From Clostridium cadaveris (GTDB lineage Bacteria; Bacillota; Clostridia; Clostridiales; Clostridiaceae): DNA of 64,000 nucleotides. The notes below the pieces were generated by a model. The model was not told the DNA's origin. It searched no databases and saw only the letters and a list, made by a program, of their open reading frames with translations. Where the stretch lies: assembly GCF_020911725.1 (NCBI RefSeq), contig NZ_CP076620.1:2112501-2176500 (forward strand). The letters are read 5' to 3'. Shown here in pieces: positions 36,223 to 45,290 of this stretch. The position numbers were made by a program, and so were the translations under genes. The stretch's first letter is position 1, and each line of letters begins with the position of its first letter.

Positions 36223-37069
36223 TAAATTTTAATTCATATATATATATAGGAGGAATACGAATGAATTTTGTCAGTATTATTTTGACGCTAATAATAGTTA
36301 TTATAGTTGCTACTCTAATACTAAAAAGGTACAAGCCTCATGCTGTTTTATTAATAGCAGGAATAACTCTTTTAATAGCAGCTCAATTTTTAGGTATTAA
36401 TACAATTGTTGAAATTGAAAAAAGCACTGGTTTTTGGTTGTTTGATGTTTTCGATCTTATTCGTACTACATTAACAAAGGATGCAGGTTCATTAGGAATG
36501 GTTATAATGGCTGCAGGGGGATATGCTGTATACATGAATCATGTTGGTGCAAGTACTGCAATGGTTAATCTTTGTATTAAACCTCTTCGCCATCTAGGAT
36601 CACCTTATATAGTTTTAGCTATTAGTTATGTTGTAGGCCAAATAATAAATATATTTGTACCAAGTGCTGCTGGACTTTCAGTTTTATTAATGGCTACGGT
36701 CTATCCTATACTTGTATCTCTTGGTGTTAGTCCTATTTCCGCCACCGCTGTTATCGCATCAGCGGCTTGTCTAGATTTAGGTCCAGCTTCTGGAGCATCG
36801 AATTTTGCTGCAGAAATGTCAGGTATAGATGCCACTACATATTTTATGCAATATCAAATTCCAGTTGCATTAGTTGTTGTCCCAGTTGTAGCTCTTAACC
36901 ACTACTTTGTTCAAAAAGCTTATGACAAACGTATAGGATTTGTACCTGAACCTCAAAAGTTAGACAATAATGAGAAAAAAGAAAACGTTCCCTCAATCTA
37001 CGCTATATTGATGTGACCCCAATAAGTTAGACTTTATAGCGTAGTAGTTTTTAACTGCTACGCTATTCT

Positions 37070-37867
37070 TTATGCAGCCTGGTTAAGACGATATTCAACA
37101 GGACTCATCCAAGCAAGTTTCTGTTTGATTCTTTGATTATTATAATACTCTATATATTTTTCTATTGCTGACTTTAATTCTTCATAACTATAATAAACAC
37201 AGCCATAGTACATTTCCTGTTTCATAATGCCAAAGAAATTCTCCATTACAGAGTTGTCATAACAGTTACCTTTTCGAGACATACTCTGAAATATTCTGTT
37301 CTCTTTAAGTGTATATCTATAGGCTTTCATTTGATAAGCCCACCCTTGATCAGAATGAAATGTCCTTCTATAAAAGCAATTGGATGTGATATCTATAGCC
37401 TGATTCAAAGCTACCATTATGTTATGTGCCGATGGTTTCTTTGATATACAATAACTAAGTATTTCTGAATTATACATATCCATAAATGGATCAAGATATA
37501 GTTTATGGATCGTCATATGCCCTTTATTATCAACTTCATAGTACTTAAATTCAGATGTATCAGTTGTTATTTTCTGATGTTGAATACATGTATTAAAGCG
37601 TCGATGAATACGGTTTGGAGCAACCTTTCCAACCTTTCCTTTATAGGAACTGTATTTTCTGCTTTTTCTGGTAAAGGATATAACCTGAATTCCAAGCTTT
37701 TGAATAATGCGCTGAACTTTCTTTTTGTTGACAAACATTCCGCGTTTTCGAAGTTCACCATAAATTCTTCGATATCCAAAATCCTTATTATTCTTACGAA
37801 TTTCAAGAATAATGTTTTCTAATTCTTGATCAGGGTTTTCTCTGTCAAACCGTTTTTGCCAATACAT
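37070..37867 (-). CDS. IS3-family transposase OrfB (DDE catalytic part)
   Basis: The integrase-core part. ATG-started it has 265 residues, but the frame is open upstream through ARVIHSLRREFKLKDILSFTGFPKAT back into orfA, so the working product is an OrfAB fusion made by -1 frameshifting. The catalytic triad is visible: Asp in TTDTSEF, Asp in FHSDQGW, and Glu in NSVMENFFG. The HTH_21-like QELENIILEIRKNNKDFGYRRIYGELR segment precedes it. No stop codons interrupt it. Confidence 0.92.
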   Translation of the reverse strand: MYWQKRFDRENPDQELENIILEIRKNNKDFGYRRIYGELRKRGMFVNKKKVQRIIQKLGIQVISFTRKSRKYSSYKGKVGKVAPNRIHRRFNTCIQHQKITTDTSEFKYYEVDNKGHMTIHKLYLDPFMDMYNSEILSYCISKKPSAHNIMVALNQAIDITSNCFYRRTFHSDQGWAYQMKAYRYTLKENRIFQSMSRKGNCYDNSVMENFFGIMKQEMYYGCVYYSYEELKSAIEKYIEYYNNQRIKQKLAWMSPVEYRLNQAA

Positions 37868-37908
37868 ATATGTAGCCTTTGGAAATCCTGTAAATGAGAG
37901 AATATCTT

Positions 37909-38487
37909 TCAGTTTGAATTCTCTTCGGAGGCTGTGGATGACTCTTGCTGTTCTCTCAGACGAGCTTCGTCCTCTAAACGCAACCTCCTCAATTCTTTTA
38001 AATAGGCATTCTCTATTCTGAGTTTTAAGTTTTCTTCCTCTAATTGTTTAAGATACTCCCGATTATCATTTGATGCATCAGTAGTTATAGCTTTAGTTTT
38101 ATCCACTTTTCGTCTCCGTCCTTTACGCTTAGTTTTTAAAGCATCAGGACCAGCAATTCGATAGTCATTTACCCATCTAGTAATTAGAGGTGGGTTATTT
38201 ATACCCACAGATAAAGCTAACTCCTGATATGAAACTTCTGTTGTTAAATATAACTTTACTACATGAAGCTTAAATTCGAAAGAGTAACTTTCATTTTTTC
38301 TTGCTCGTGTCAAACCATCTTTGCCAAACGCTTTATATGCATTTACCCATTTTCTAATATCCCTTCCAAAAGGAATTTCATATTTTTTTGAAAGATAGTT
38401 ATAACTACCTTCACCATTTAAATATGCTTGAACAACCTGTAACTTAAATTCAAAACTATATTTTGCCATAAAAAACTGACCTCCCAT
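37909..38487 (-). CDS. IS3-family transposase OrfA (DNA-binding part)
   Basis: A 192-residue protein with two tandem helix-turn-helix segments (YSFEFKLQVVQAYLNGEGSYNYLSKKYEIPFGRDIRKWV and YSFEFKLHVVKLYLTTEVSYQELALSVGI), then a basic linker and a C-terminal leucine-zipper-like coiled coil (LKQLEEENLKLRIENAYLKELRRL). The two HTH copies are clearly duplicated. The slippery heptamer T-TTA-AAA within the codons for AYLKE (37996-38002) lets ribosomes pass into orfB. Confidence 0.9.
   Translation of the reverse strand: MGGQFFMAKYSFEFKLQVVQAYLNGEGSYNYLSKKYEIPFGRDIRKWVNAYKAFGKDGLTRARKNESYSFEFKLHVVKLYLTTEVSYQELALSVGINNPPLITRWVNDYRIAGPDALKTKRKGRRRKVDKTKAITTDASNDNREYLKQLEEENLKLRIENAYLKELRRLRLEDEARLREQQESSTASEENSN
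37996..38002 (-). other. Programmed -1 frameshift site T-TTA-AAA
   Basis: On the minus strand the orfA codons TTA AAA are preceded by T, giving an X-XXY-YYZ heptamer. Shifting by -1 here opens KRIEEVAFRGRSSSERTARVI and joins orfB without a stop. This fits the known frameshift control of IS3-family transposition. Confidence 0.75.
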
Positions 38488-39201
38488 AAGTTAGATTTTT
38501 AGGTCTAACTTTTGGGGGTCAGCTCATATTGCCAATTTTTCCATTGATACTATTATTACTATTTAATGATTTAGTAATATCATCTATTAAAGTTAATGTT
38601 GTTTCTGCCATGATCATGGGACTTTTTCTAACAATGATTTTTGAATGTATACGTAATCGTAAGAATATATCTAATATATTTAAATCAATGCAAGTTTTCT
38701 TTGATGGTATGGGAAAACAATTTGCAACCATTGTTACTCTTATTATGGCAGGTGAGATTTTCGCAGAAGGTCTTAAGCACATGGGAGTTATAGATATGAT
38801 TATTGAAGGATGTAAATCTATCGGATTTGGTGCTATCCCTATGACTATTATAATGGTAGCCATAATTATTATTTCCAGCATAGTAATGGGATCTGGGGCT
38901 GCTCCTTTTTATGCCTTCATAGCTCTTGCTCCAAGCGTTGCTGAAGCTTTTGGAATTCAACCTGTTGTTATGATTATGGCAATGCAATTAGCTACAGGTC
39001 TTGGTAGAAATATGTCCCCTATAGCATCCTGTGTTGTTGCAGCCTGCGGTGGTTCTGGAGTATCACCAGTTGACGTAGCTAAACGTACAATAATACCTAT
39101 GCTTCTTGGTACAGCTGCTTTAATATTAGCTGATGTAATTTTCTTTATATAACAGAAATAAAATTTATCAAATATCTATCAAATGAGGAGTGAAGTAAAA
39201 T

Positions 39202-40350
39202 ATGAAACATTTTAATTTGGATGAATATCTTGACCTACTAGAGAGGTTAGTAAATACAGAAAGTAATAGTTTTGATCCAGATGGCATAGATAATGTAGCT
39301 TCTATTATGGCTGAAAAATATGAAGAGCTTGGACTGCATGTTGTAAAACATCGTTTTGATAATAGAGCTGGTTATTGTTTAGAAGTTCGTACTCATCCAA
39401 AAGATGAAGATATAGATGTACTTATGGTAGGACATATGGATACAGTTCTTCCTACAGGTTCAGTTGCAGAACGACCATATCATCGTGATGAAAAAGCAGC
39501 GTATGGTCCTGGAGTAATAGATATGAAATCCGGACTTGTAAGTATGTACTATATAATTAAAGAACTTTTGGCTGATAATAACCCTCTAAAACTATGTCTT
39601 GCTCTAAATAGTGATGAGGAAATATCGTCTAGATACTCTAATCCATGGATAAGCCGTCTTGCAAAAAAGAGCAGATGTGGATTAGTATTTGAGCCAGCTA
39701 GAAGCAGCGGTGCTTTAGTAAGTGATAGAAAAGGTCTTGCTCGTTATTCAATAGATTTTAAAGGTAAGTATTCACATGCTGGTGTAAATCCACAAGATGG
39801 AGCTAGTGCTATTCATGAAATGGCATATTGGATTACAAAGTTAGTTCCTTTAAACAACTATTCTATTGGTACAAGCCTAAATGTAGGAATTGTATCTGGC
39901 GGAATGGGTGCAAACACTATTGCCGATAAAGCCAAATGCGAAATTGATATTCGTTTTATGACAATTGAAGAATGCCATAAAATTGAAGCCGAAATAGAAA
40001 ATTTGCGTAGAAATCCTTCCATTAATGGTGTAACTGCAGAAGTTACTCGAGTAGGTTTCAGACCACCAATGTCATCTACAGAACTTTCTAGGAAATTAAT
40101 AGCGGTAATGACTGAAGAAGGTAAAGCTTGTGGAATAGATATGAAATGGGTTAGAACCGGTGGTGGTTCTGATGGTAACTTTATGGCCTTTGAAGGATGT
40201 CCTGTTATGGACGCTGTAGGTCCAGTAGGCGATGGTGCTCATGGAGTTAAAGAAATGATTTGGATAGACAGTATAAAGCCTCGTGTTGAAATGGTATATC
40301 ATACCATAACTAGTCTAACCAACTCCACATTACTTAATAGAGAAATTTAA
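39202..40350 (+). CDS. M20-family metallopeptidase (carboxypeptidase G2-like)
   Basis: A 382-residue zinc peptidase of the glutamate carboxypeptidase/ArgE group. LMVGHMDTVLP (metal His and catalytic Asp), GPGVIDMKSGLVSMY (bridging Asp), SDEEISS (catalytic and metal Glu pair), the dimerisation domain (GKYSHAGVNPQDGASAI) and a late GVKEMIWIDS. It should split N-acyl or peptide-linked amino acids in the cytosol. Fifty bases behind the broken dcuC gene in the same direction, it probably shared its promoter, so the IS may now silence or redirect its expression. Confidence 0.9.
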   Translation: MKHFNLDEYLDLLERLVNTESNSFDPDGIDNVASIMAEKYEELGLHVVKHRFDNRAGYCLEVRTHPKDEDIDVLMVGHMDTVLPTGSVAERPYHRDEKAAYGPGVIDMKSGLVSMYYIIKELLADNNPLKLCLALNSDEEISSRYSNPWISRLAKKSRCGLVFEPARSSGALVSDRKGLARYSIDFKGKYSHAGVNPQDGASAIHEMAYWITKLVPLNNYSIGTSLNVGIVSGGMGANTIADKAKCEIDIRFMTIEECHKIEAEIENLRRNPSINGVTAEVTRVGFRPPMSSTELSRKLIAVMTEEGKACGIDMKWVRTGGGSDGNFMAFEGCPVMDAVGPVGDGAHGVKEMIWIDSIKPRVEMVYHTITSLTNSTLLNREI

Positions 40351-40358
40351 TCCATATA

Positions 40359-40408
40359 AAAAGTGTAACGGGAGAGAGTTCTATCAAACTTTCTCCCATT
40401 ACACTTTT
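40359..40408. terminator. Bidirectional terminator
   Basis: AAAAGTGTAA paired with TTACACTTTT plus an inner GGGAGAGAGTT/AACTTTCTCCC stem, between convergent M20 and RidA genes. Confidence 0.8.
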
Positions 40409-40416
40409 ATTACTAG

Positions 40417-40794
40417 CTATATCTCTGCAATACACTCAACTTCAACAAGTCCGCCTAAAGGAAGCTTTGCTACTTGAAAGCATGAACGTGCTGGGAAATC
40501 CCCATTAAAGTATGACTCATAAATTTTGTTTACAACTGCAAAATCATTCATATCAGCTAAAAATATAGTAGTTTTAACGATATTTTTATAGCTGCTACCT
40601 GCTGCTTCAAGAATTGCTCCAAGATTTTTCATTGAAAAATGAGCTTGATTCTCTACTCCATCTACAAGTTTTCCTTCTGCCGGATTTATACCAAGCTGTC
40701 CTGAACAATATACCATTCCATTAGATTTTATTGCTTGTACATATGGACCTACTGCCTTAGGTGCTTTTTCTGTAAATATTATTTCTTTTGCCAT
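40417..40794 (-). CDS. ridA: RidA-family enamine/imine deaminase
   Basis: A 125-residue protein of the YjgF/YER057c/UK114 family. It hydrolyses 2-aminoacrylate and related enamines released by PLP enzymes. EKAPKAVGPYVQAIKSNGMVYCSGQLGI, the VKTTIFLADMNDFAVVNKIY stretch and the FPARSCFQVAKLPLGGLVEVECIA end, with the conserved Arg in FPARS, are all present. The ATG overlaps the stop of the D-aminoacylase gene (TAATG), so it is translationally coupled and the last gene of the sigma-54 operon. Confidence 0.94.
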   Translation of the reverse strand: MAKEIIFTEKAPKAVGPYVQAIKSNGMVYCSGQLGINPAEGKLVDGVENQAHFSMKNLGAILEAAGSSYKNIVKTTIFLADMNDFAVVNKIYESYFNGDFPARSCFQVAKLPLGGLVEVECIAEI

Positions 40795-42398
40795 TATTTA
40801 ATTACCTCTTTTCCTTTTTTTCTTAGTACAACACCACTTCTATTTTCTGTATGTTTACCGTTTTCAACAGTTACCTTACCATTTATTATTACATATTCAA
40901 TTCCTTCAGGATATTGTATAGGCTTAGTAAAGGTTCCCTTGTCGATTACAGTTTCAGGATTGAAGATGCAGATATCAGCATAATTTCCTTCTTTAATCTC
41001 TCCTCTACCTGTCATATTAAATGTAGTAGCTGGCTTTTTAGTCATCTTATATACTGCTTCCTCTAATGAAAGTGCCTTATCTTCTCTCACATATTTTCCT
41101 AAGATTCTAGGGAATGCACCAAATACACGAGGATGAGGCTTTCCGCCTAAAAGACCATCTGTACATGCATTCATTTCAGGGCGCTTCATGAAAAGTTGAA
41201 CGTGCTCTTCTGTGCCATAAAAATCTACCATTCCTACAGCATTTTCCTCTTCATAAAGAAGATCAAAAGTAGCTTCATATGGGTCTTTTCCTCTCAACTT
41301 TCCAAGCTCTGTAAGACTTAATCCTATAGCATCCTTATTCTTTTCAGTCTTTACACTTGTAACAAATATTTGATCAAGTCCTGCAAACTCAACAAAATTA
41401 TCCCATCCATGAATACCATGTTCAATATCATAAACCATCTTACGTCTAAGCTCTTTATCTGCTAAACGTTCTAAAACCTTATTTGTACCTCCATCATGCA
41501 CCCATGGTGGTAGTATAACTCCAAGCATTGTACTTCCTGCAACGTATGGATATTGGTCAAAAGATACCTTAATTCCTTCTGCCTCAGCTTTTTCAAGAAG
41601 TTCCACTACTTTATCTATCTTATCCCAGTTCTTTTTACCACATACTTTAAAGTGAGAATAGTGAATTTTCACTCCTGATTCACGTCCTATTTTTATAACC
41701 TCTTCCATAGAGTCAAGTATTGTATCAGCTTCACTTCTTTGATGTATTACAAATATACCATCATACTCTGCTACTATCTTGCACATTTCAATTATTTCTT
41801 TTGATTCTGAATAAGCACAAGGCATATATATTAATCCTGTAGAAAGACCAACAGCTCCTGCTTCCATCTCTCTACGTGTTATCTGACGCATTTTTTCTAG
41901 GTCTTCTTCATTTGGAAGGCGATTTTCAAGACCCATAGCTTCCATTCTTATATTTCCATGAGGTACTAAATAGCATTCATTTAGACCTGGCTTTACATTT
42001 TCTATCATCTTCAAATAGTTTTCTGTTGTTTCATAATTCCAATCAATATTATCAGTATCACCATCAAGACCTGCAAGGTTCTTTCTCCATGGGCTTACAA
42101 ATTCCTTTGGAAGCGGTGCCATAGATATTCCATCTTGTCCAAGAACTTCTGTAGTGATTCCTTGCATTACCTTTGGCATTACCTTTGGATCAACAAGAAT
42201 TTGAAGGTCACTGTGACTATGTGTATCTATAAAACCAGGTGCTACAACTAAACCTTTAGCATCAATAATCTCCATGTCACTGCACTCACATATATCTCCG
42301 ATTTTCTCAATTTTATCTCCGTCTATCAATACATCAGCTTTAAATCCCTTGTGTCCACTTCCGTCTACAACAAGTCCATTTTTAATTAATTTTTTCAT
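40794..42398 (-). CDS. N-acyl-D-amino-acid deacylase (D-aminoacylase)
   Basis: An amidohydrolase of 534 residues that removes acyl groups from N-acyl-D-amino acids. PGFIDTHSHSD carries the metal HxH, GLSTGLIYMPCAYS and the metal-binding KIHYSHFKVCG follow, and the C-terminal beta part has GRGEIKEGNYADICIFNP. Its start is the ATG at 42398, with GGAGG 8 bases upstream; a TTG at 42416 is less likely. Neighbour to an uptake symporter and a diaminopropionate ammonia-lyase. Confidence 0.9.
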   Translation of the reverse strand: MKKLIKNGLVVDGSGHKGFKADVLIDGDKIEKIGDICECSDMEIIDAKGLVVAPGFIDTHSHSDLQILVDPKVMPKVMQGITTEVLGQDGISMAPLPKEFVSPWRKNLAGLDGDTDNIDWNYETTENYLKMIENVKPGLNECYLVPHGNIRMEAMGLENRLPNEEDLEKMRQITRREMEAGAVGLSTGLIYMPCAYSESKEIIEMCKIVAEYDGIFVIHQRSEADTILDSMEEVIKIGRESGVKIHYSHFKVCGKKNWDKIDKVVELLEKAEAEGIKVSFDQYPYVAGSTMLGVILPPWVHDGGTNKVLERLADKELRRKMVYDIEHGIHGWDNFVEFAGLDQIFVTSVKTEKNKDAIGLSLTELGKLRGKDPYEATFDLLYEEENAVGMVDFYGTEEHVQLFMKRPEMNACTDGLLGGKPHPRVFGAFPRILGKYVREDKALSLEEAVYKMTKKPATTFNMTGRGEIKEGNYADICIFNPETVIDKGTFTKPIQYPEGIEYVIINGKVTVENGKHTENRSGVVLRKKGKEVIK

Positions 42399-42468
42399 AT
42401 TCTTTTCCTCCGTCAAATTATAATTATTTAGTTAAAACTCCACTTGAAGTTAAGAATTCAATTCATTA

Positions 42469-43950
42469 TTACACTTGCTCACTAAATTCAATTTCAGGTG
42501 CTGGCTTAACTCCGTTTTTCCTGTCAATAGCTGACACAGCAAAGATTACTGCAAATGCTGCTATACCACCAGGTACCATTGCGCTAAGTCCCCAAGGTGT
42601 ATTAAATCCATAAATCCATATAGCTGCTACTATTGTACCTGTAACTATTGAAATAAAGCCTGCTCTTTGAGTTACATTCCTATAGAATATACCGCAAATA
42701 AATGCTGCGAAAGGACCTGCACTTCTAAGGGCAAAAGCACCCATCATAACGTTTATTATATTTTGAGCGCTTAATGCAACTCCAAGTCCTACTAATCCAA
42801 CAACAACCATTGTTACACGAGATATCCATACTTCTTTTTTATCATCATGCACACCTTTATTTATATAAGGTCTAAATACGTCATTTGTAAACATTGTAGC
42901 TGTACCTATCATATTACCTGATGCACTACTCATAGTTGCTGCAACTATTGCCGCTAAAACAATCCCTGCAACAACAGGAGGTGCAAATCTTATAGTAGCT
43001 TCTGCTAAAGCATTCTTTTGAGCTCCACCTAGTGCATATCCATCAATACATACATATGCTAGAAGACCGATTATAGCTGGAACTATAGCATATGCAGCTG
43101 ATACAACACCAGCAATTACCGATCCAAGCTTTGCTGATTTTCCGTCTTTTGCAGAGCAATAAGTTTGAACTATTTCTTGTCCTGTAGGGAAAGTCATAAA
43201 ATACATAGCTATATATCCAAATATAGTTGGAATTCCAATTTTAGTCATACTTAAAAGATCAAGATTTCCGTCTGCATTTCCTGTTATGGCCTTTGCTCTC
43301 TCAAATAGAGCTCCAAACCCTCCAACAGCATCATTATTTACCATTATGAACATAGCTACTGTCATACCAACTGTAATAAATAAAACGTGCATAAGATTTG
43401 CTGCAGTAACAGACTTAAATCCCCCTACCATCGTATAAACGATAACAACCACAGTAGTTATTATAGCGGCAACTTTAAATTCTAATCCTGTAACAACATT
43501 GATTATAGAAGCAGTTGCTATTATCTGAGCTCCAGTAGCCATAAAAAGAGCTGCGATAGATGTAAACGCTGTAAATATATGTGATGCTTTTCCATATCTT
43601 TTATTTATAATTTCAGGCACTGTATTAGCCTGTGCTTTTCTAAAATATGGAGCTATAAATGAAACTAAAATGAATCCTATACCTGATGCAATAACATACC
43701 AGCATGCAGATAAGCCATAGCTGTAAACATTAGTTGCTATACCTGTTGTACTAGCTCCTCCTGTATTAGCTGCAAACAAAGTACCTGCAAGTACTAGAGG
43801 TCCTAAAGATTTTCCTGCCATAAGAAAATCATCATTGCTTTCTACAGCCTCTTTAGATTTTTTACGTTTTGATACAAAAAGACCAAGTGCAACTGTAGCT
43901 GCCATATATAATAAAATGATTACTAGTGCTGTAATTTGTGTACTGCTCAT
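42469..43950 (-). CDS. Sodium:solute symporter (SSS family)
   Basis: A 493-residue symporter with about 13 membrane helices. The N-terminal LVIILLYMAATVALGLFVSKRKKS, the sodium-site region GASTTGIATNVYSYGLSACWYVI and FMTFPTGQEIVQTYCSAKDGKSA fit the SSS family. In an operon with D-amino-acid and diaminopropionate enzymes it most likely imports their substrate. GGAGGT precedes the ATG. The 137-base gap to the upstream ygeY-type gene holds a long hairpin. Confidence 0.9.
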   Translation of the reverse strand: MSSTQITALVIILLYMAATVALGLFVSKRKKSKEAVESNDDFLMAGKSLGPLVLAGTLFAANTGGASTTGIATNVYSYGLSACWYVIASGIGFILVSFIAPYFRKAQANTVPEIINKRYGKASHIFTAFTSIAALFMATGAQIIATASIINVVTGLEFKVAAIITTVVVIVYTMVGGFKSVTAANLMHVLFITVGMTVAMFIMVNNDAVGGFGALFERAKAITGNADGNLDLLSMTKIGIPTIFGYIAMYFMTFPTGQEIVQTYCSAKDGKSAKLGSVIAGVVSAAYAIVPAIIGLLAYVCIDGYALGGAQKNALAEATIRFAPPVVAGIVLAAIVAATMSSASGNMIGTATMFTNDVFRPYINKGVHDDKKEVWISRVTMVVVGLVGLGVALSAQNIINVMMGAFALRSAGPFAAFICGIFYRNVTQRAGFISIVTGTIVAAIWIYGFNTPWGLSAMVPGGIAAFAVIFAVSAIDRKNGVKPAPEIEFSEQV

Positions 43951-44041
43951 AATACACTACCTCCAAAATAATTATTAATTTTCATCTTATGGTTAGCCGT
44001 TATAATACCCTCCTCTTTCTAGATGAGTATTAACGACTTCT

Positions 44042-44076
44042 AACTTTTAGATGGAGTTAATACTCCATCTAAAGTT
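44042..44076. other. Long hairpin between the ygeY-type and symporter genes
   Basis: AACTTTTAGATGGAGT pairs with ACTCCATCTAAAGTT around a 4-base loop (about 14 bp). No T run follows on the minus strand, so it is not a good terminator; it may stabilise or split the operon mRNA. A partial copy of one arm (CTAGATGAGTATTAACG) lies at about 44019-44035. Confidence 0.5.
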
Positions 44077-44087
44077 AAAAATTTACT

Positions 44088-45269
44088 TTATTTAAGTAAA
44101 GCTTCTATTACTCCGTAGTAACATTCTGTCACTTTAGTTAATTGGTCTATTTCAATGTATTCGTTTAACGTATGGGCAAGATTTTCTCTTGATGGTCCAA
44201 GACCAATTGTCTTAATTCCAGCTTCTCCTGCATAGTGGCTTCCATTTGTACAGAAGTTATATTGAGTTATTTCTGGACTAAATCCTTTTTCCTTAAGCTT
44301 TTCATATACAGCTTGTACAAATTCCTCATCCTTATCAAATAACCAACCTGGGAAGAATCTCTCACCTTCTATAACATTTCCTGTATGACACTCTTCTTTT
44401 CCTACTGCATAATAAGCTTTTACTTTAAGTTCTGGATCTTCAGACATCAATTTTTTAAGAAGTTCATTTATAGGAGCAAGAACACTTTCTTTTGTCTCTC
44501 CTACAAGAAGTCTTCTGTCATAAGTTGCTCTGCAATATTCTGGAACTACTGATGCTCCTGGATATGGAGCTGATTTGATGTCTGTCAATTCCAAAATACC
44601 GTCCCCCAAAACAGGATGATGTGTTGGTTTTAATGTACGTATAGCTTCAATAACTTTTGCCATCTTATAAACTGCATTTATTCCTTTCTCAGGATTTGCA
44701 GAGTGGCAAGGTTTTCCGATAGTTTCTATTACAATTTCCGCTCTTCCTCTTTGTCCTATTTTTAAATTAAGAGTTGATGCTTCCCCAATTACAACATAAT
44801 CAGGATTTACAGCTTTACTGATTTCTCTTGCTGCAACACCTTCAAAACATTCTTCATGAACAACTCCAGCCACATAAATTTCACCTGAAAAATCTTTATT
44901 TCTGTCATTAGCAAAATCTGATGCTGCGCAAATCATTGCTGAAAGAGAGCCTTTCATATCGGTTGTGCCTCTTCCATATATCTTTCCATCATGAATTTCT
45001 GCTGCAAAAGGAGGATACATCCATTCATTTTCTTCTGTAACTGGAACTGTGTCCATATGTCCATCAAATAATATCTTCTTACCAGGTCTATTTCCACGGA
45101 TACATCCTATTAAATTTCCATATTTATCAACAGTAACTTCATCAAATCCCATGACCTTCATTCTTTCTGAAAGAACTCTAACCACTCCATCTTCATGTCC
45201 TGAATAGCTCTTTTCATTTATAAGCTTTTGACATAACTCTATTACTTGTTCCTCTCTTGATCTTTCCAT
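44088..45269 (-). CDS. YgeY-type M20 hydrolase (selenium-metabolism-linked family)
   Basis: A 393-residue M20 peptidase-fold hydrolase. ILFDGHMDTVPV, IYGRGTTDMKGSLSAMI, GVVHEECFEGVA, GKPCHSANPEKGINAVYKM and YNFCTNGSHYAGEAGIKTIGLGPS follow the YgeY family, whose genes stand beside ygeX (diaminopropionate ammonia-lyase) in E. coli too. The family is called selenium-linked because of its co-occurrence, not because of a proven reaction. AGGAGGT precedes the ATG. Second gene of the operon. Confidence 0.9.
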   Translation of the reverse strand: MERSREEQVIELCQKLINEKSYSGHEDGVVRVLSERMKVMGFDEVTVDKYGNLIGCIRGNRPGKKILFDGHMDTVPVTEENEWMYPPFAAEIHDGKIYGRGTTDMKGSLSAMICAASDFANDRNKDFSGEIYVAGVVHEECFEGVAAREISKAVNPDYVVIGEASTLNLKIGQRGRAEIVIETIGKPCHSANPEKGINAVYKMAKVIEAIRTLKPTHHPVLGDGILELTDIKSAPYPGASVVPEYCRATYDRRLLVGETKESVLAPINELLKKLMSEDPELKVKAYYAVGKEECHTGNVIEGERFFPGWLFDKDEEFVQAVYEKLKEKGFSPEITQYNFCTNGSHYAGEAGIKTIGLGPSRENLAHTLNEYIEIDQLTKVTECYYGVIEALLK

Positions 45270-45290
45270 TTTTATTACCTCCTAAATTAA

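Larger units (their letters stand above)
37014..38521 (-). mobile_element. IS3-family (IS150-type) insertion sequence, 1508 bp, apparently intact
   Basis: Terminal inverted repeats TGACCCCAATAAGTTAGAC at 37014 and, reading inward from 38521 on the other strand, TGACCCCCAAAAGTTAGAC: 17 of 19 matches, with the expected TG...CA ends. It carries two genes, orfA and orfB, in the -1 relation usual for the family. The flanks share ATATTG (37005-37010 and 38526-38531), which probably marks the target duplication, though 3 bases on the left and 4 on the right lie between it and the TG/CA tips. It sits opposite to the interrupted dcuC gene. Confidence 0.93.
36261..39152 (+). pseudogene. DcuC-family C4-dicarboxylate transporter, split by an insertion sequence
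   Basis: The 5' part (36261-37013) encodes the N-terminal half (IVIIVATLILKRYKPH, GGYAVYMNHVGAS, VVGQIINIFVPSAAGLSVLLMATVYP). The 3' part (38526-39152) encodes the remainder (PIFPLILLLLFNDLV, ASIVMGSGAAPFYAF-like segment, ATGLGRNMSPIASCVVAACGGSGVSPVDV). Joining the halves at the shared ATATTG restores the frame as YAILPIFPLILL. The IS lies between. A shortened N-terminal product could be made, and a TTG at 38529 could start the second half, but transport by either is unlikely. 36014-36260 carries promoter and operators only. Confidence 0.9.

Noticed and set aside
37014-38521. A composite transposon carrying accessory genes
   Set aside because: Only one element with orfA/orfB was found; no second copy in the window.
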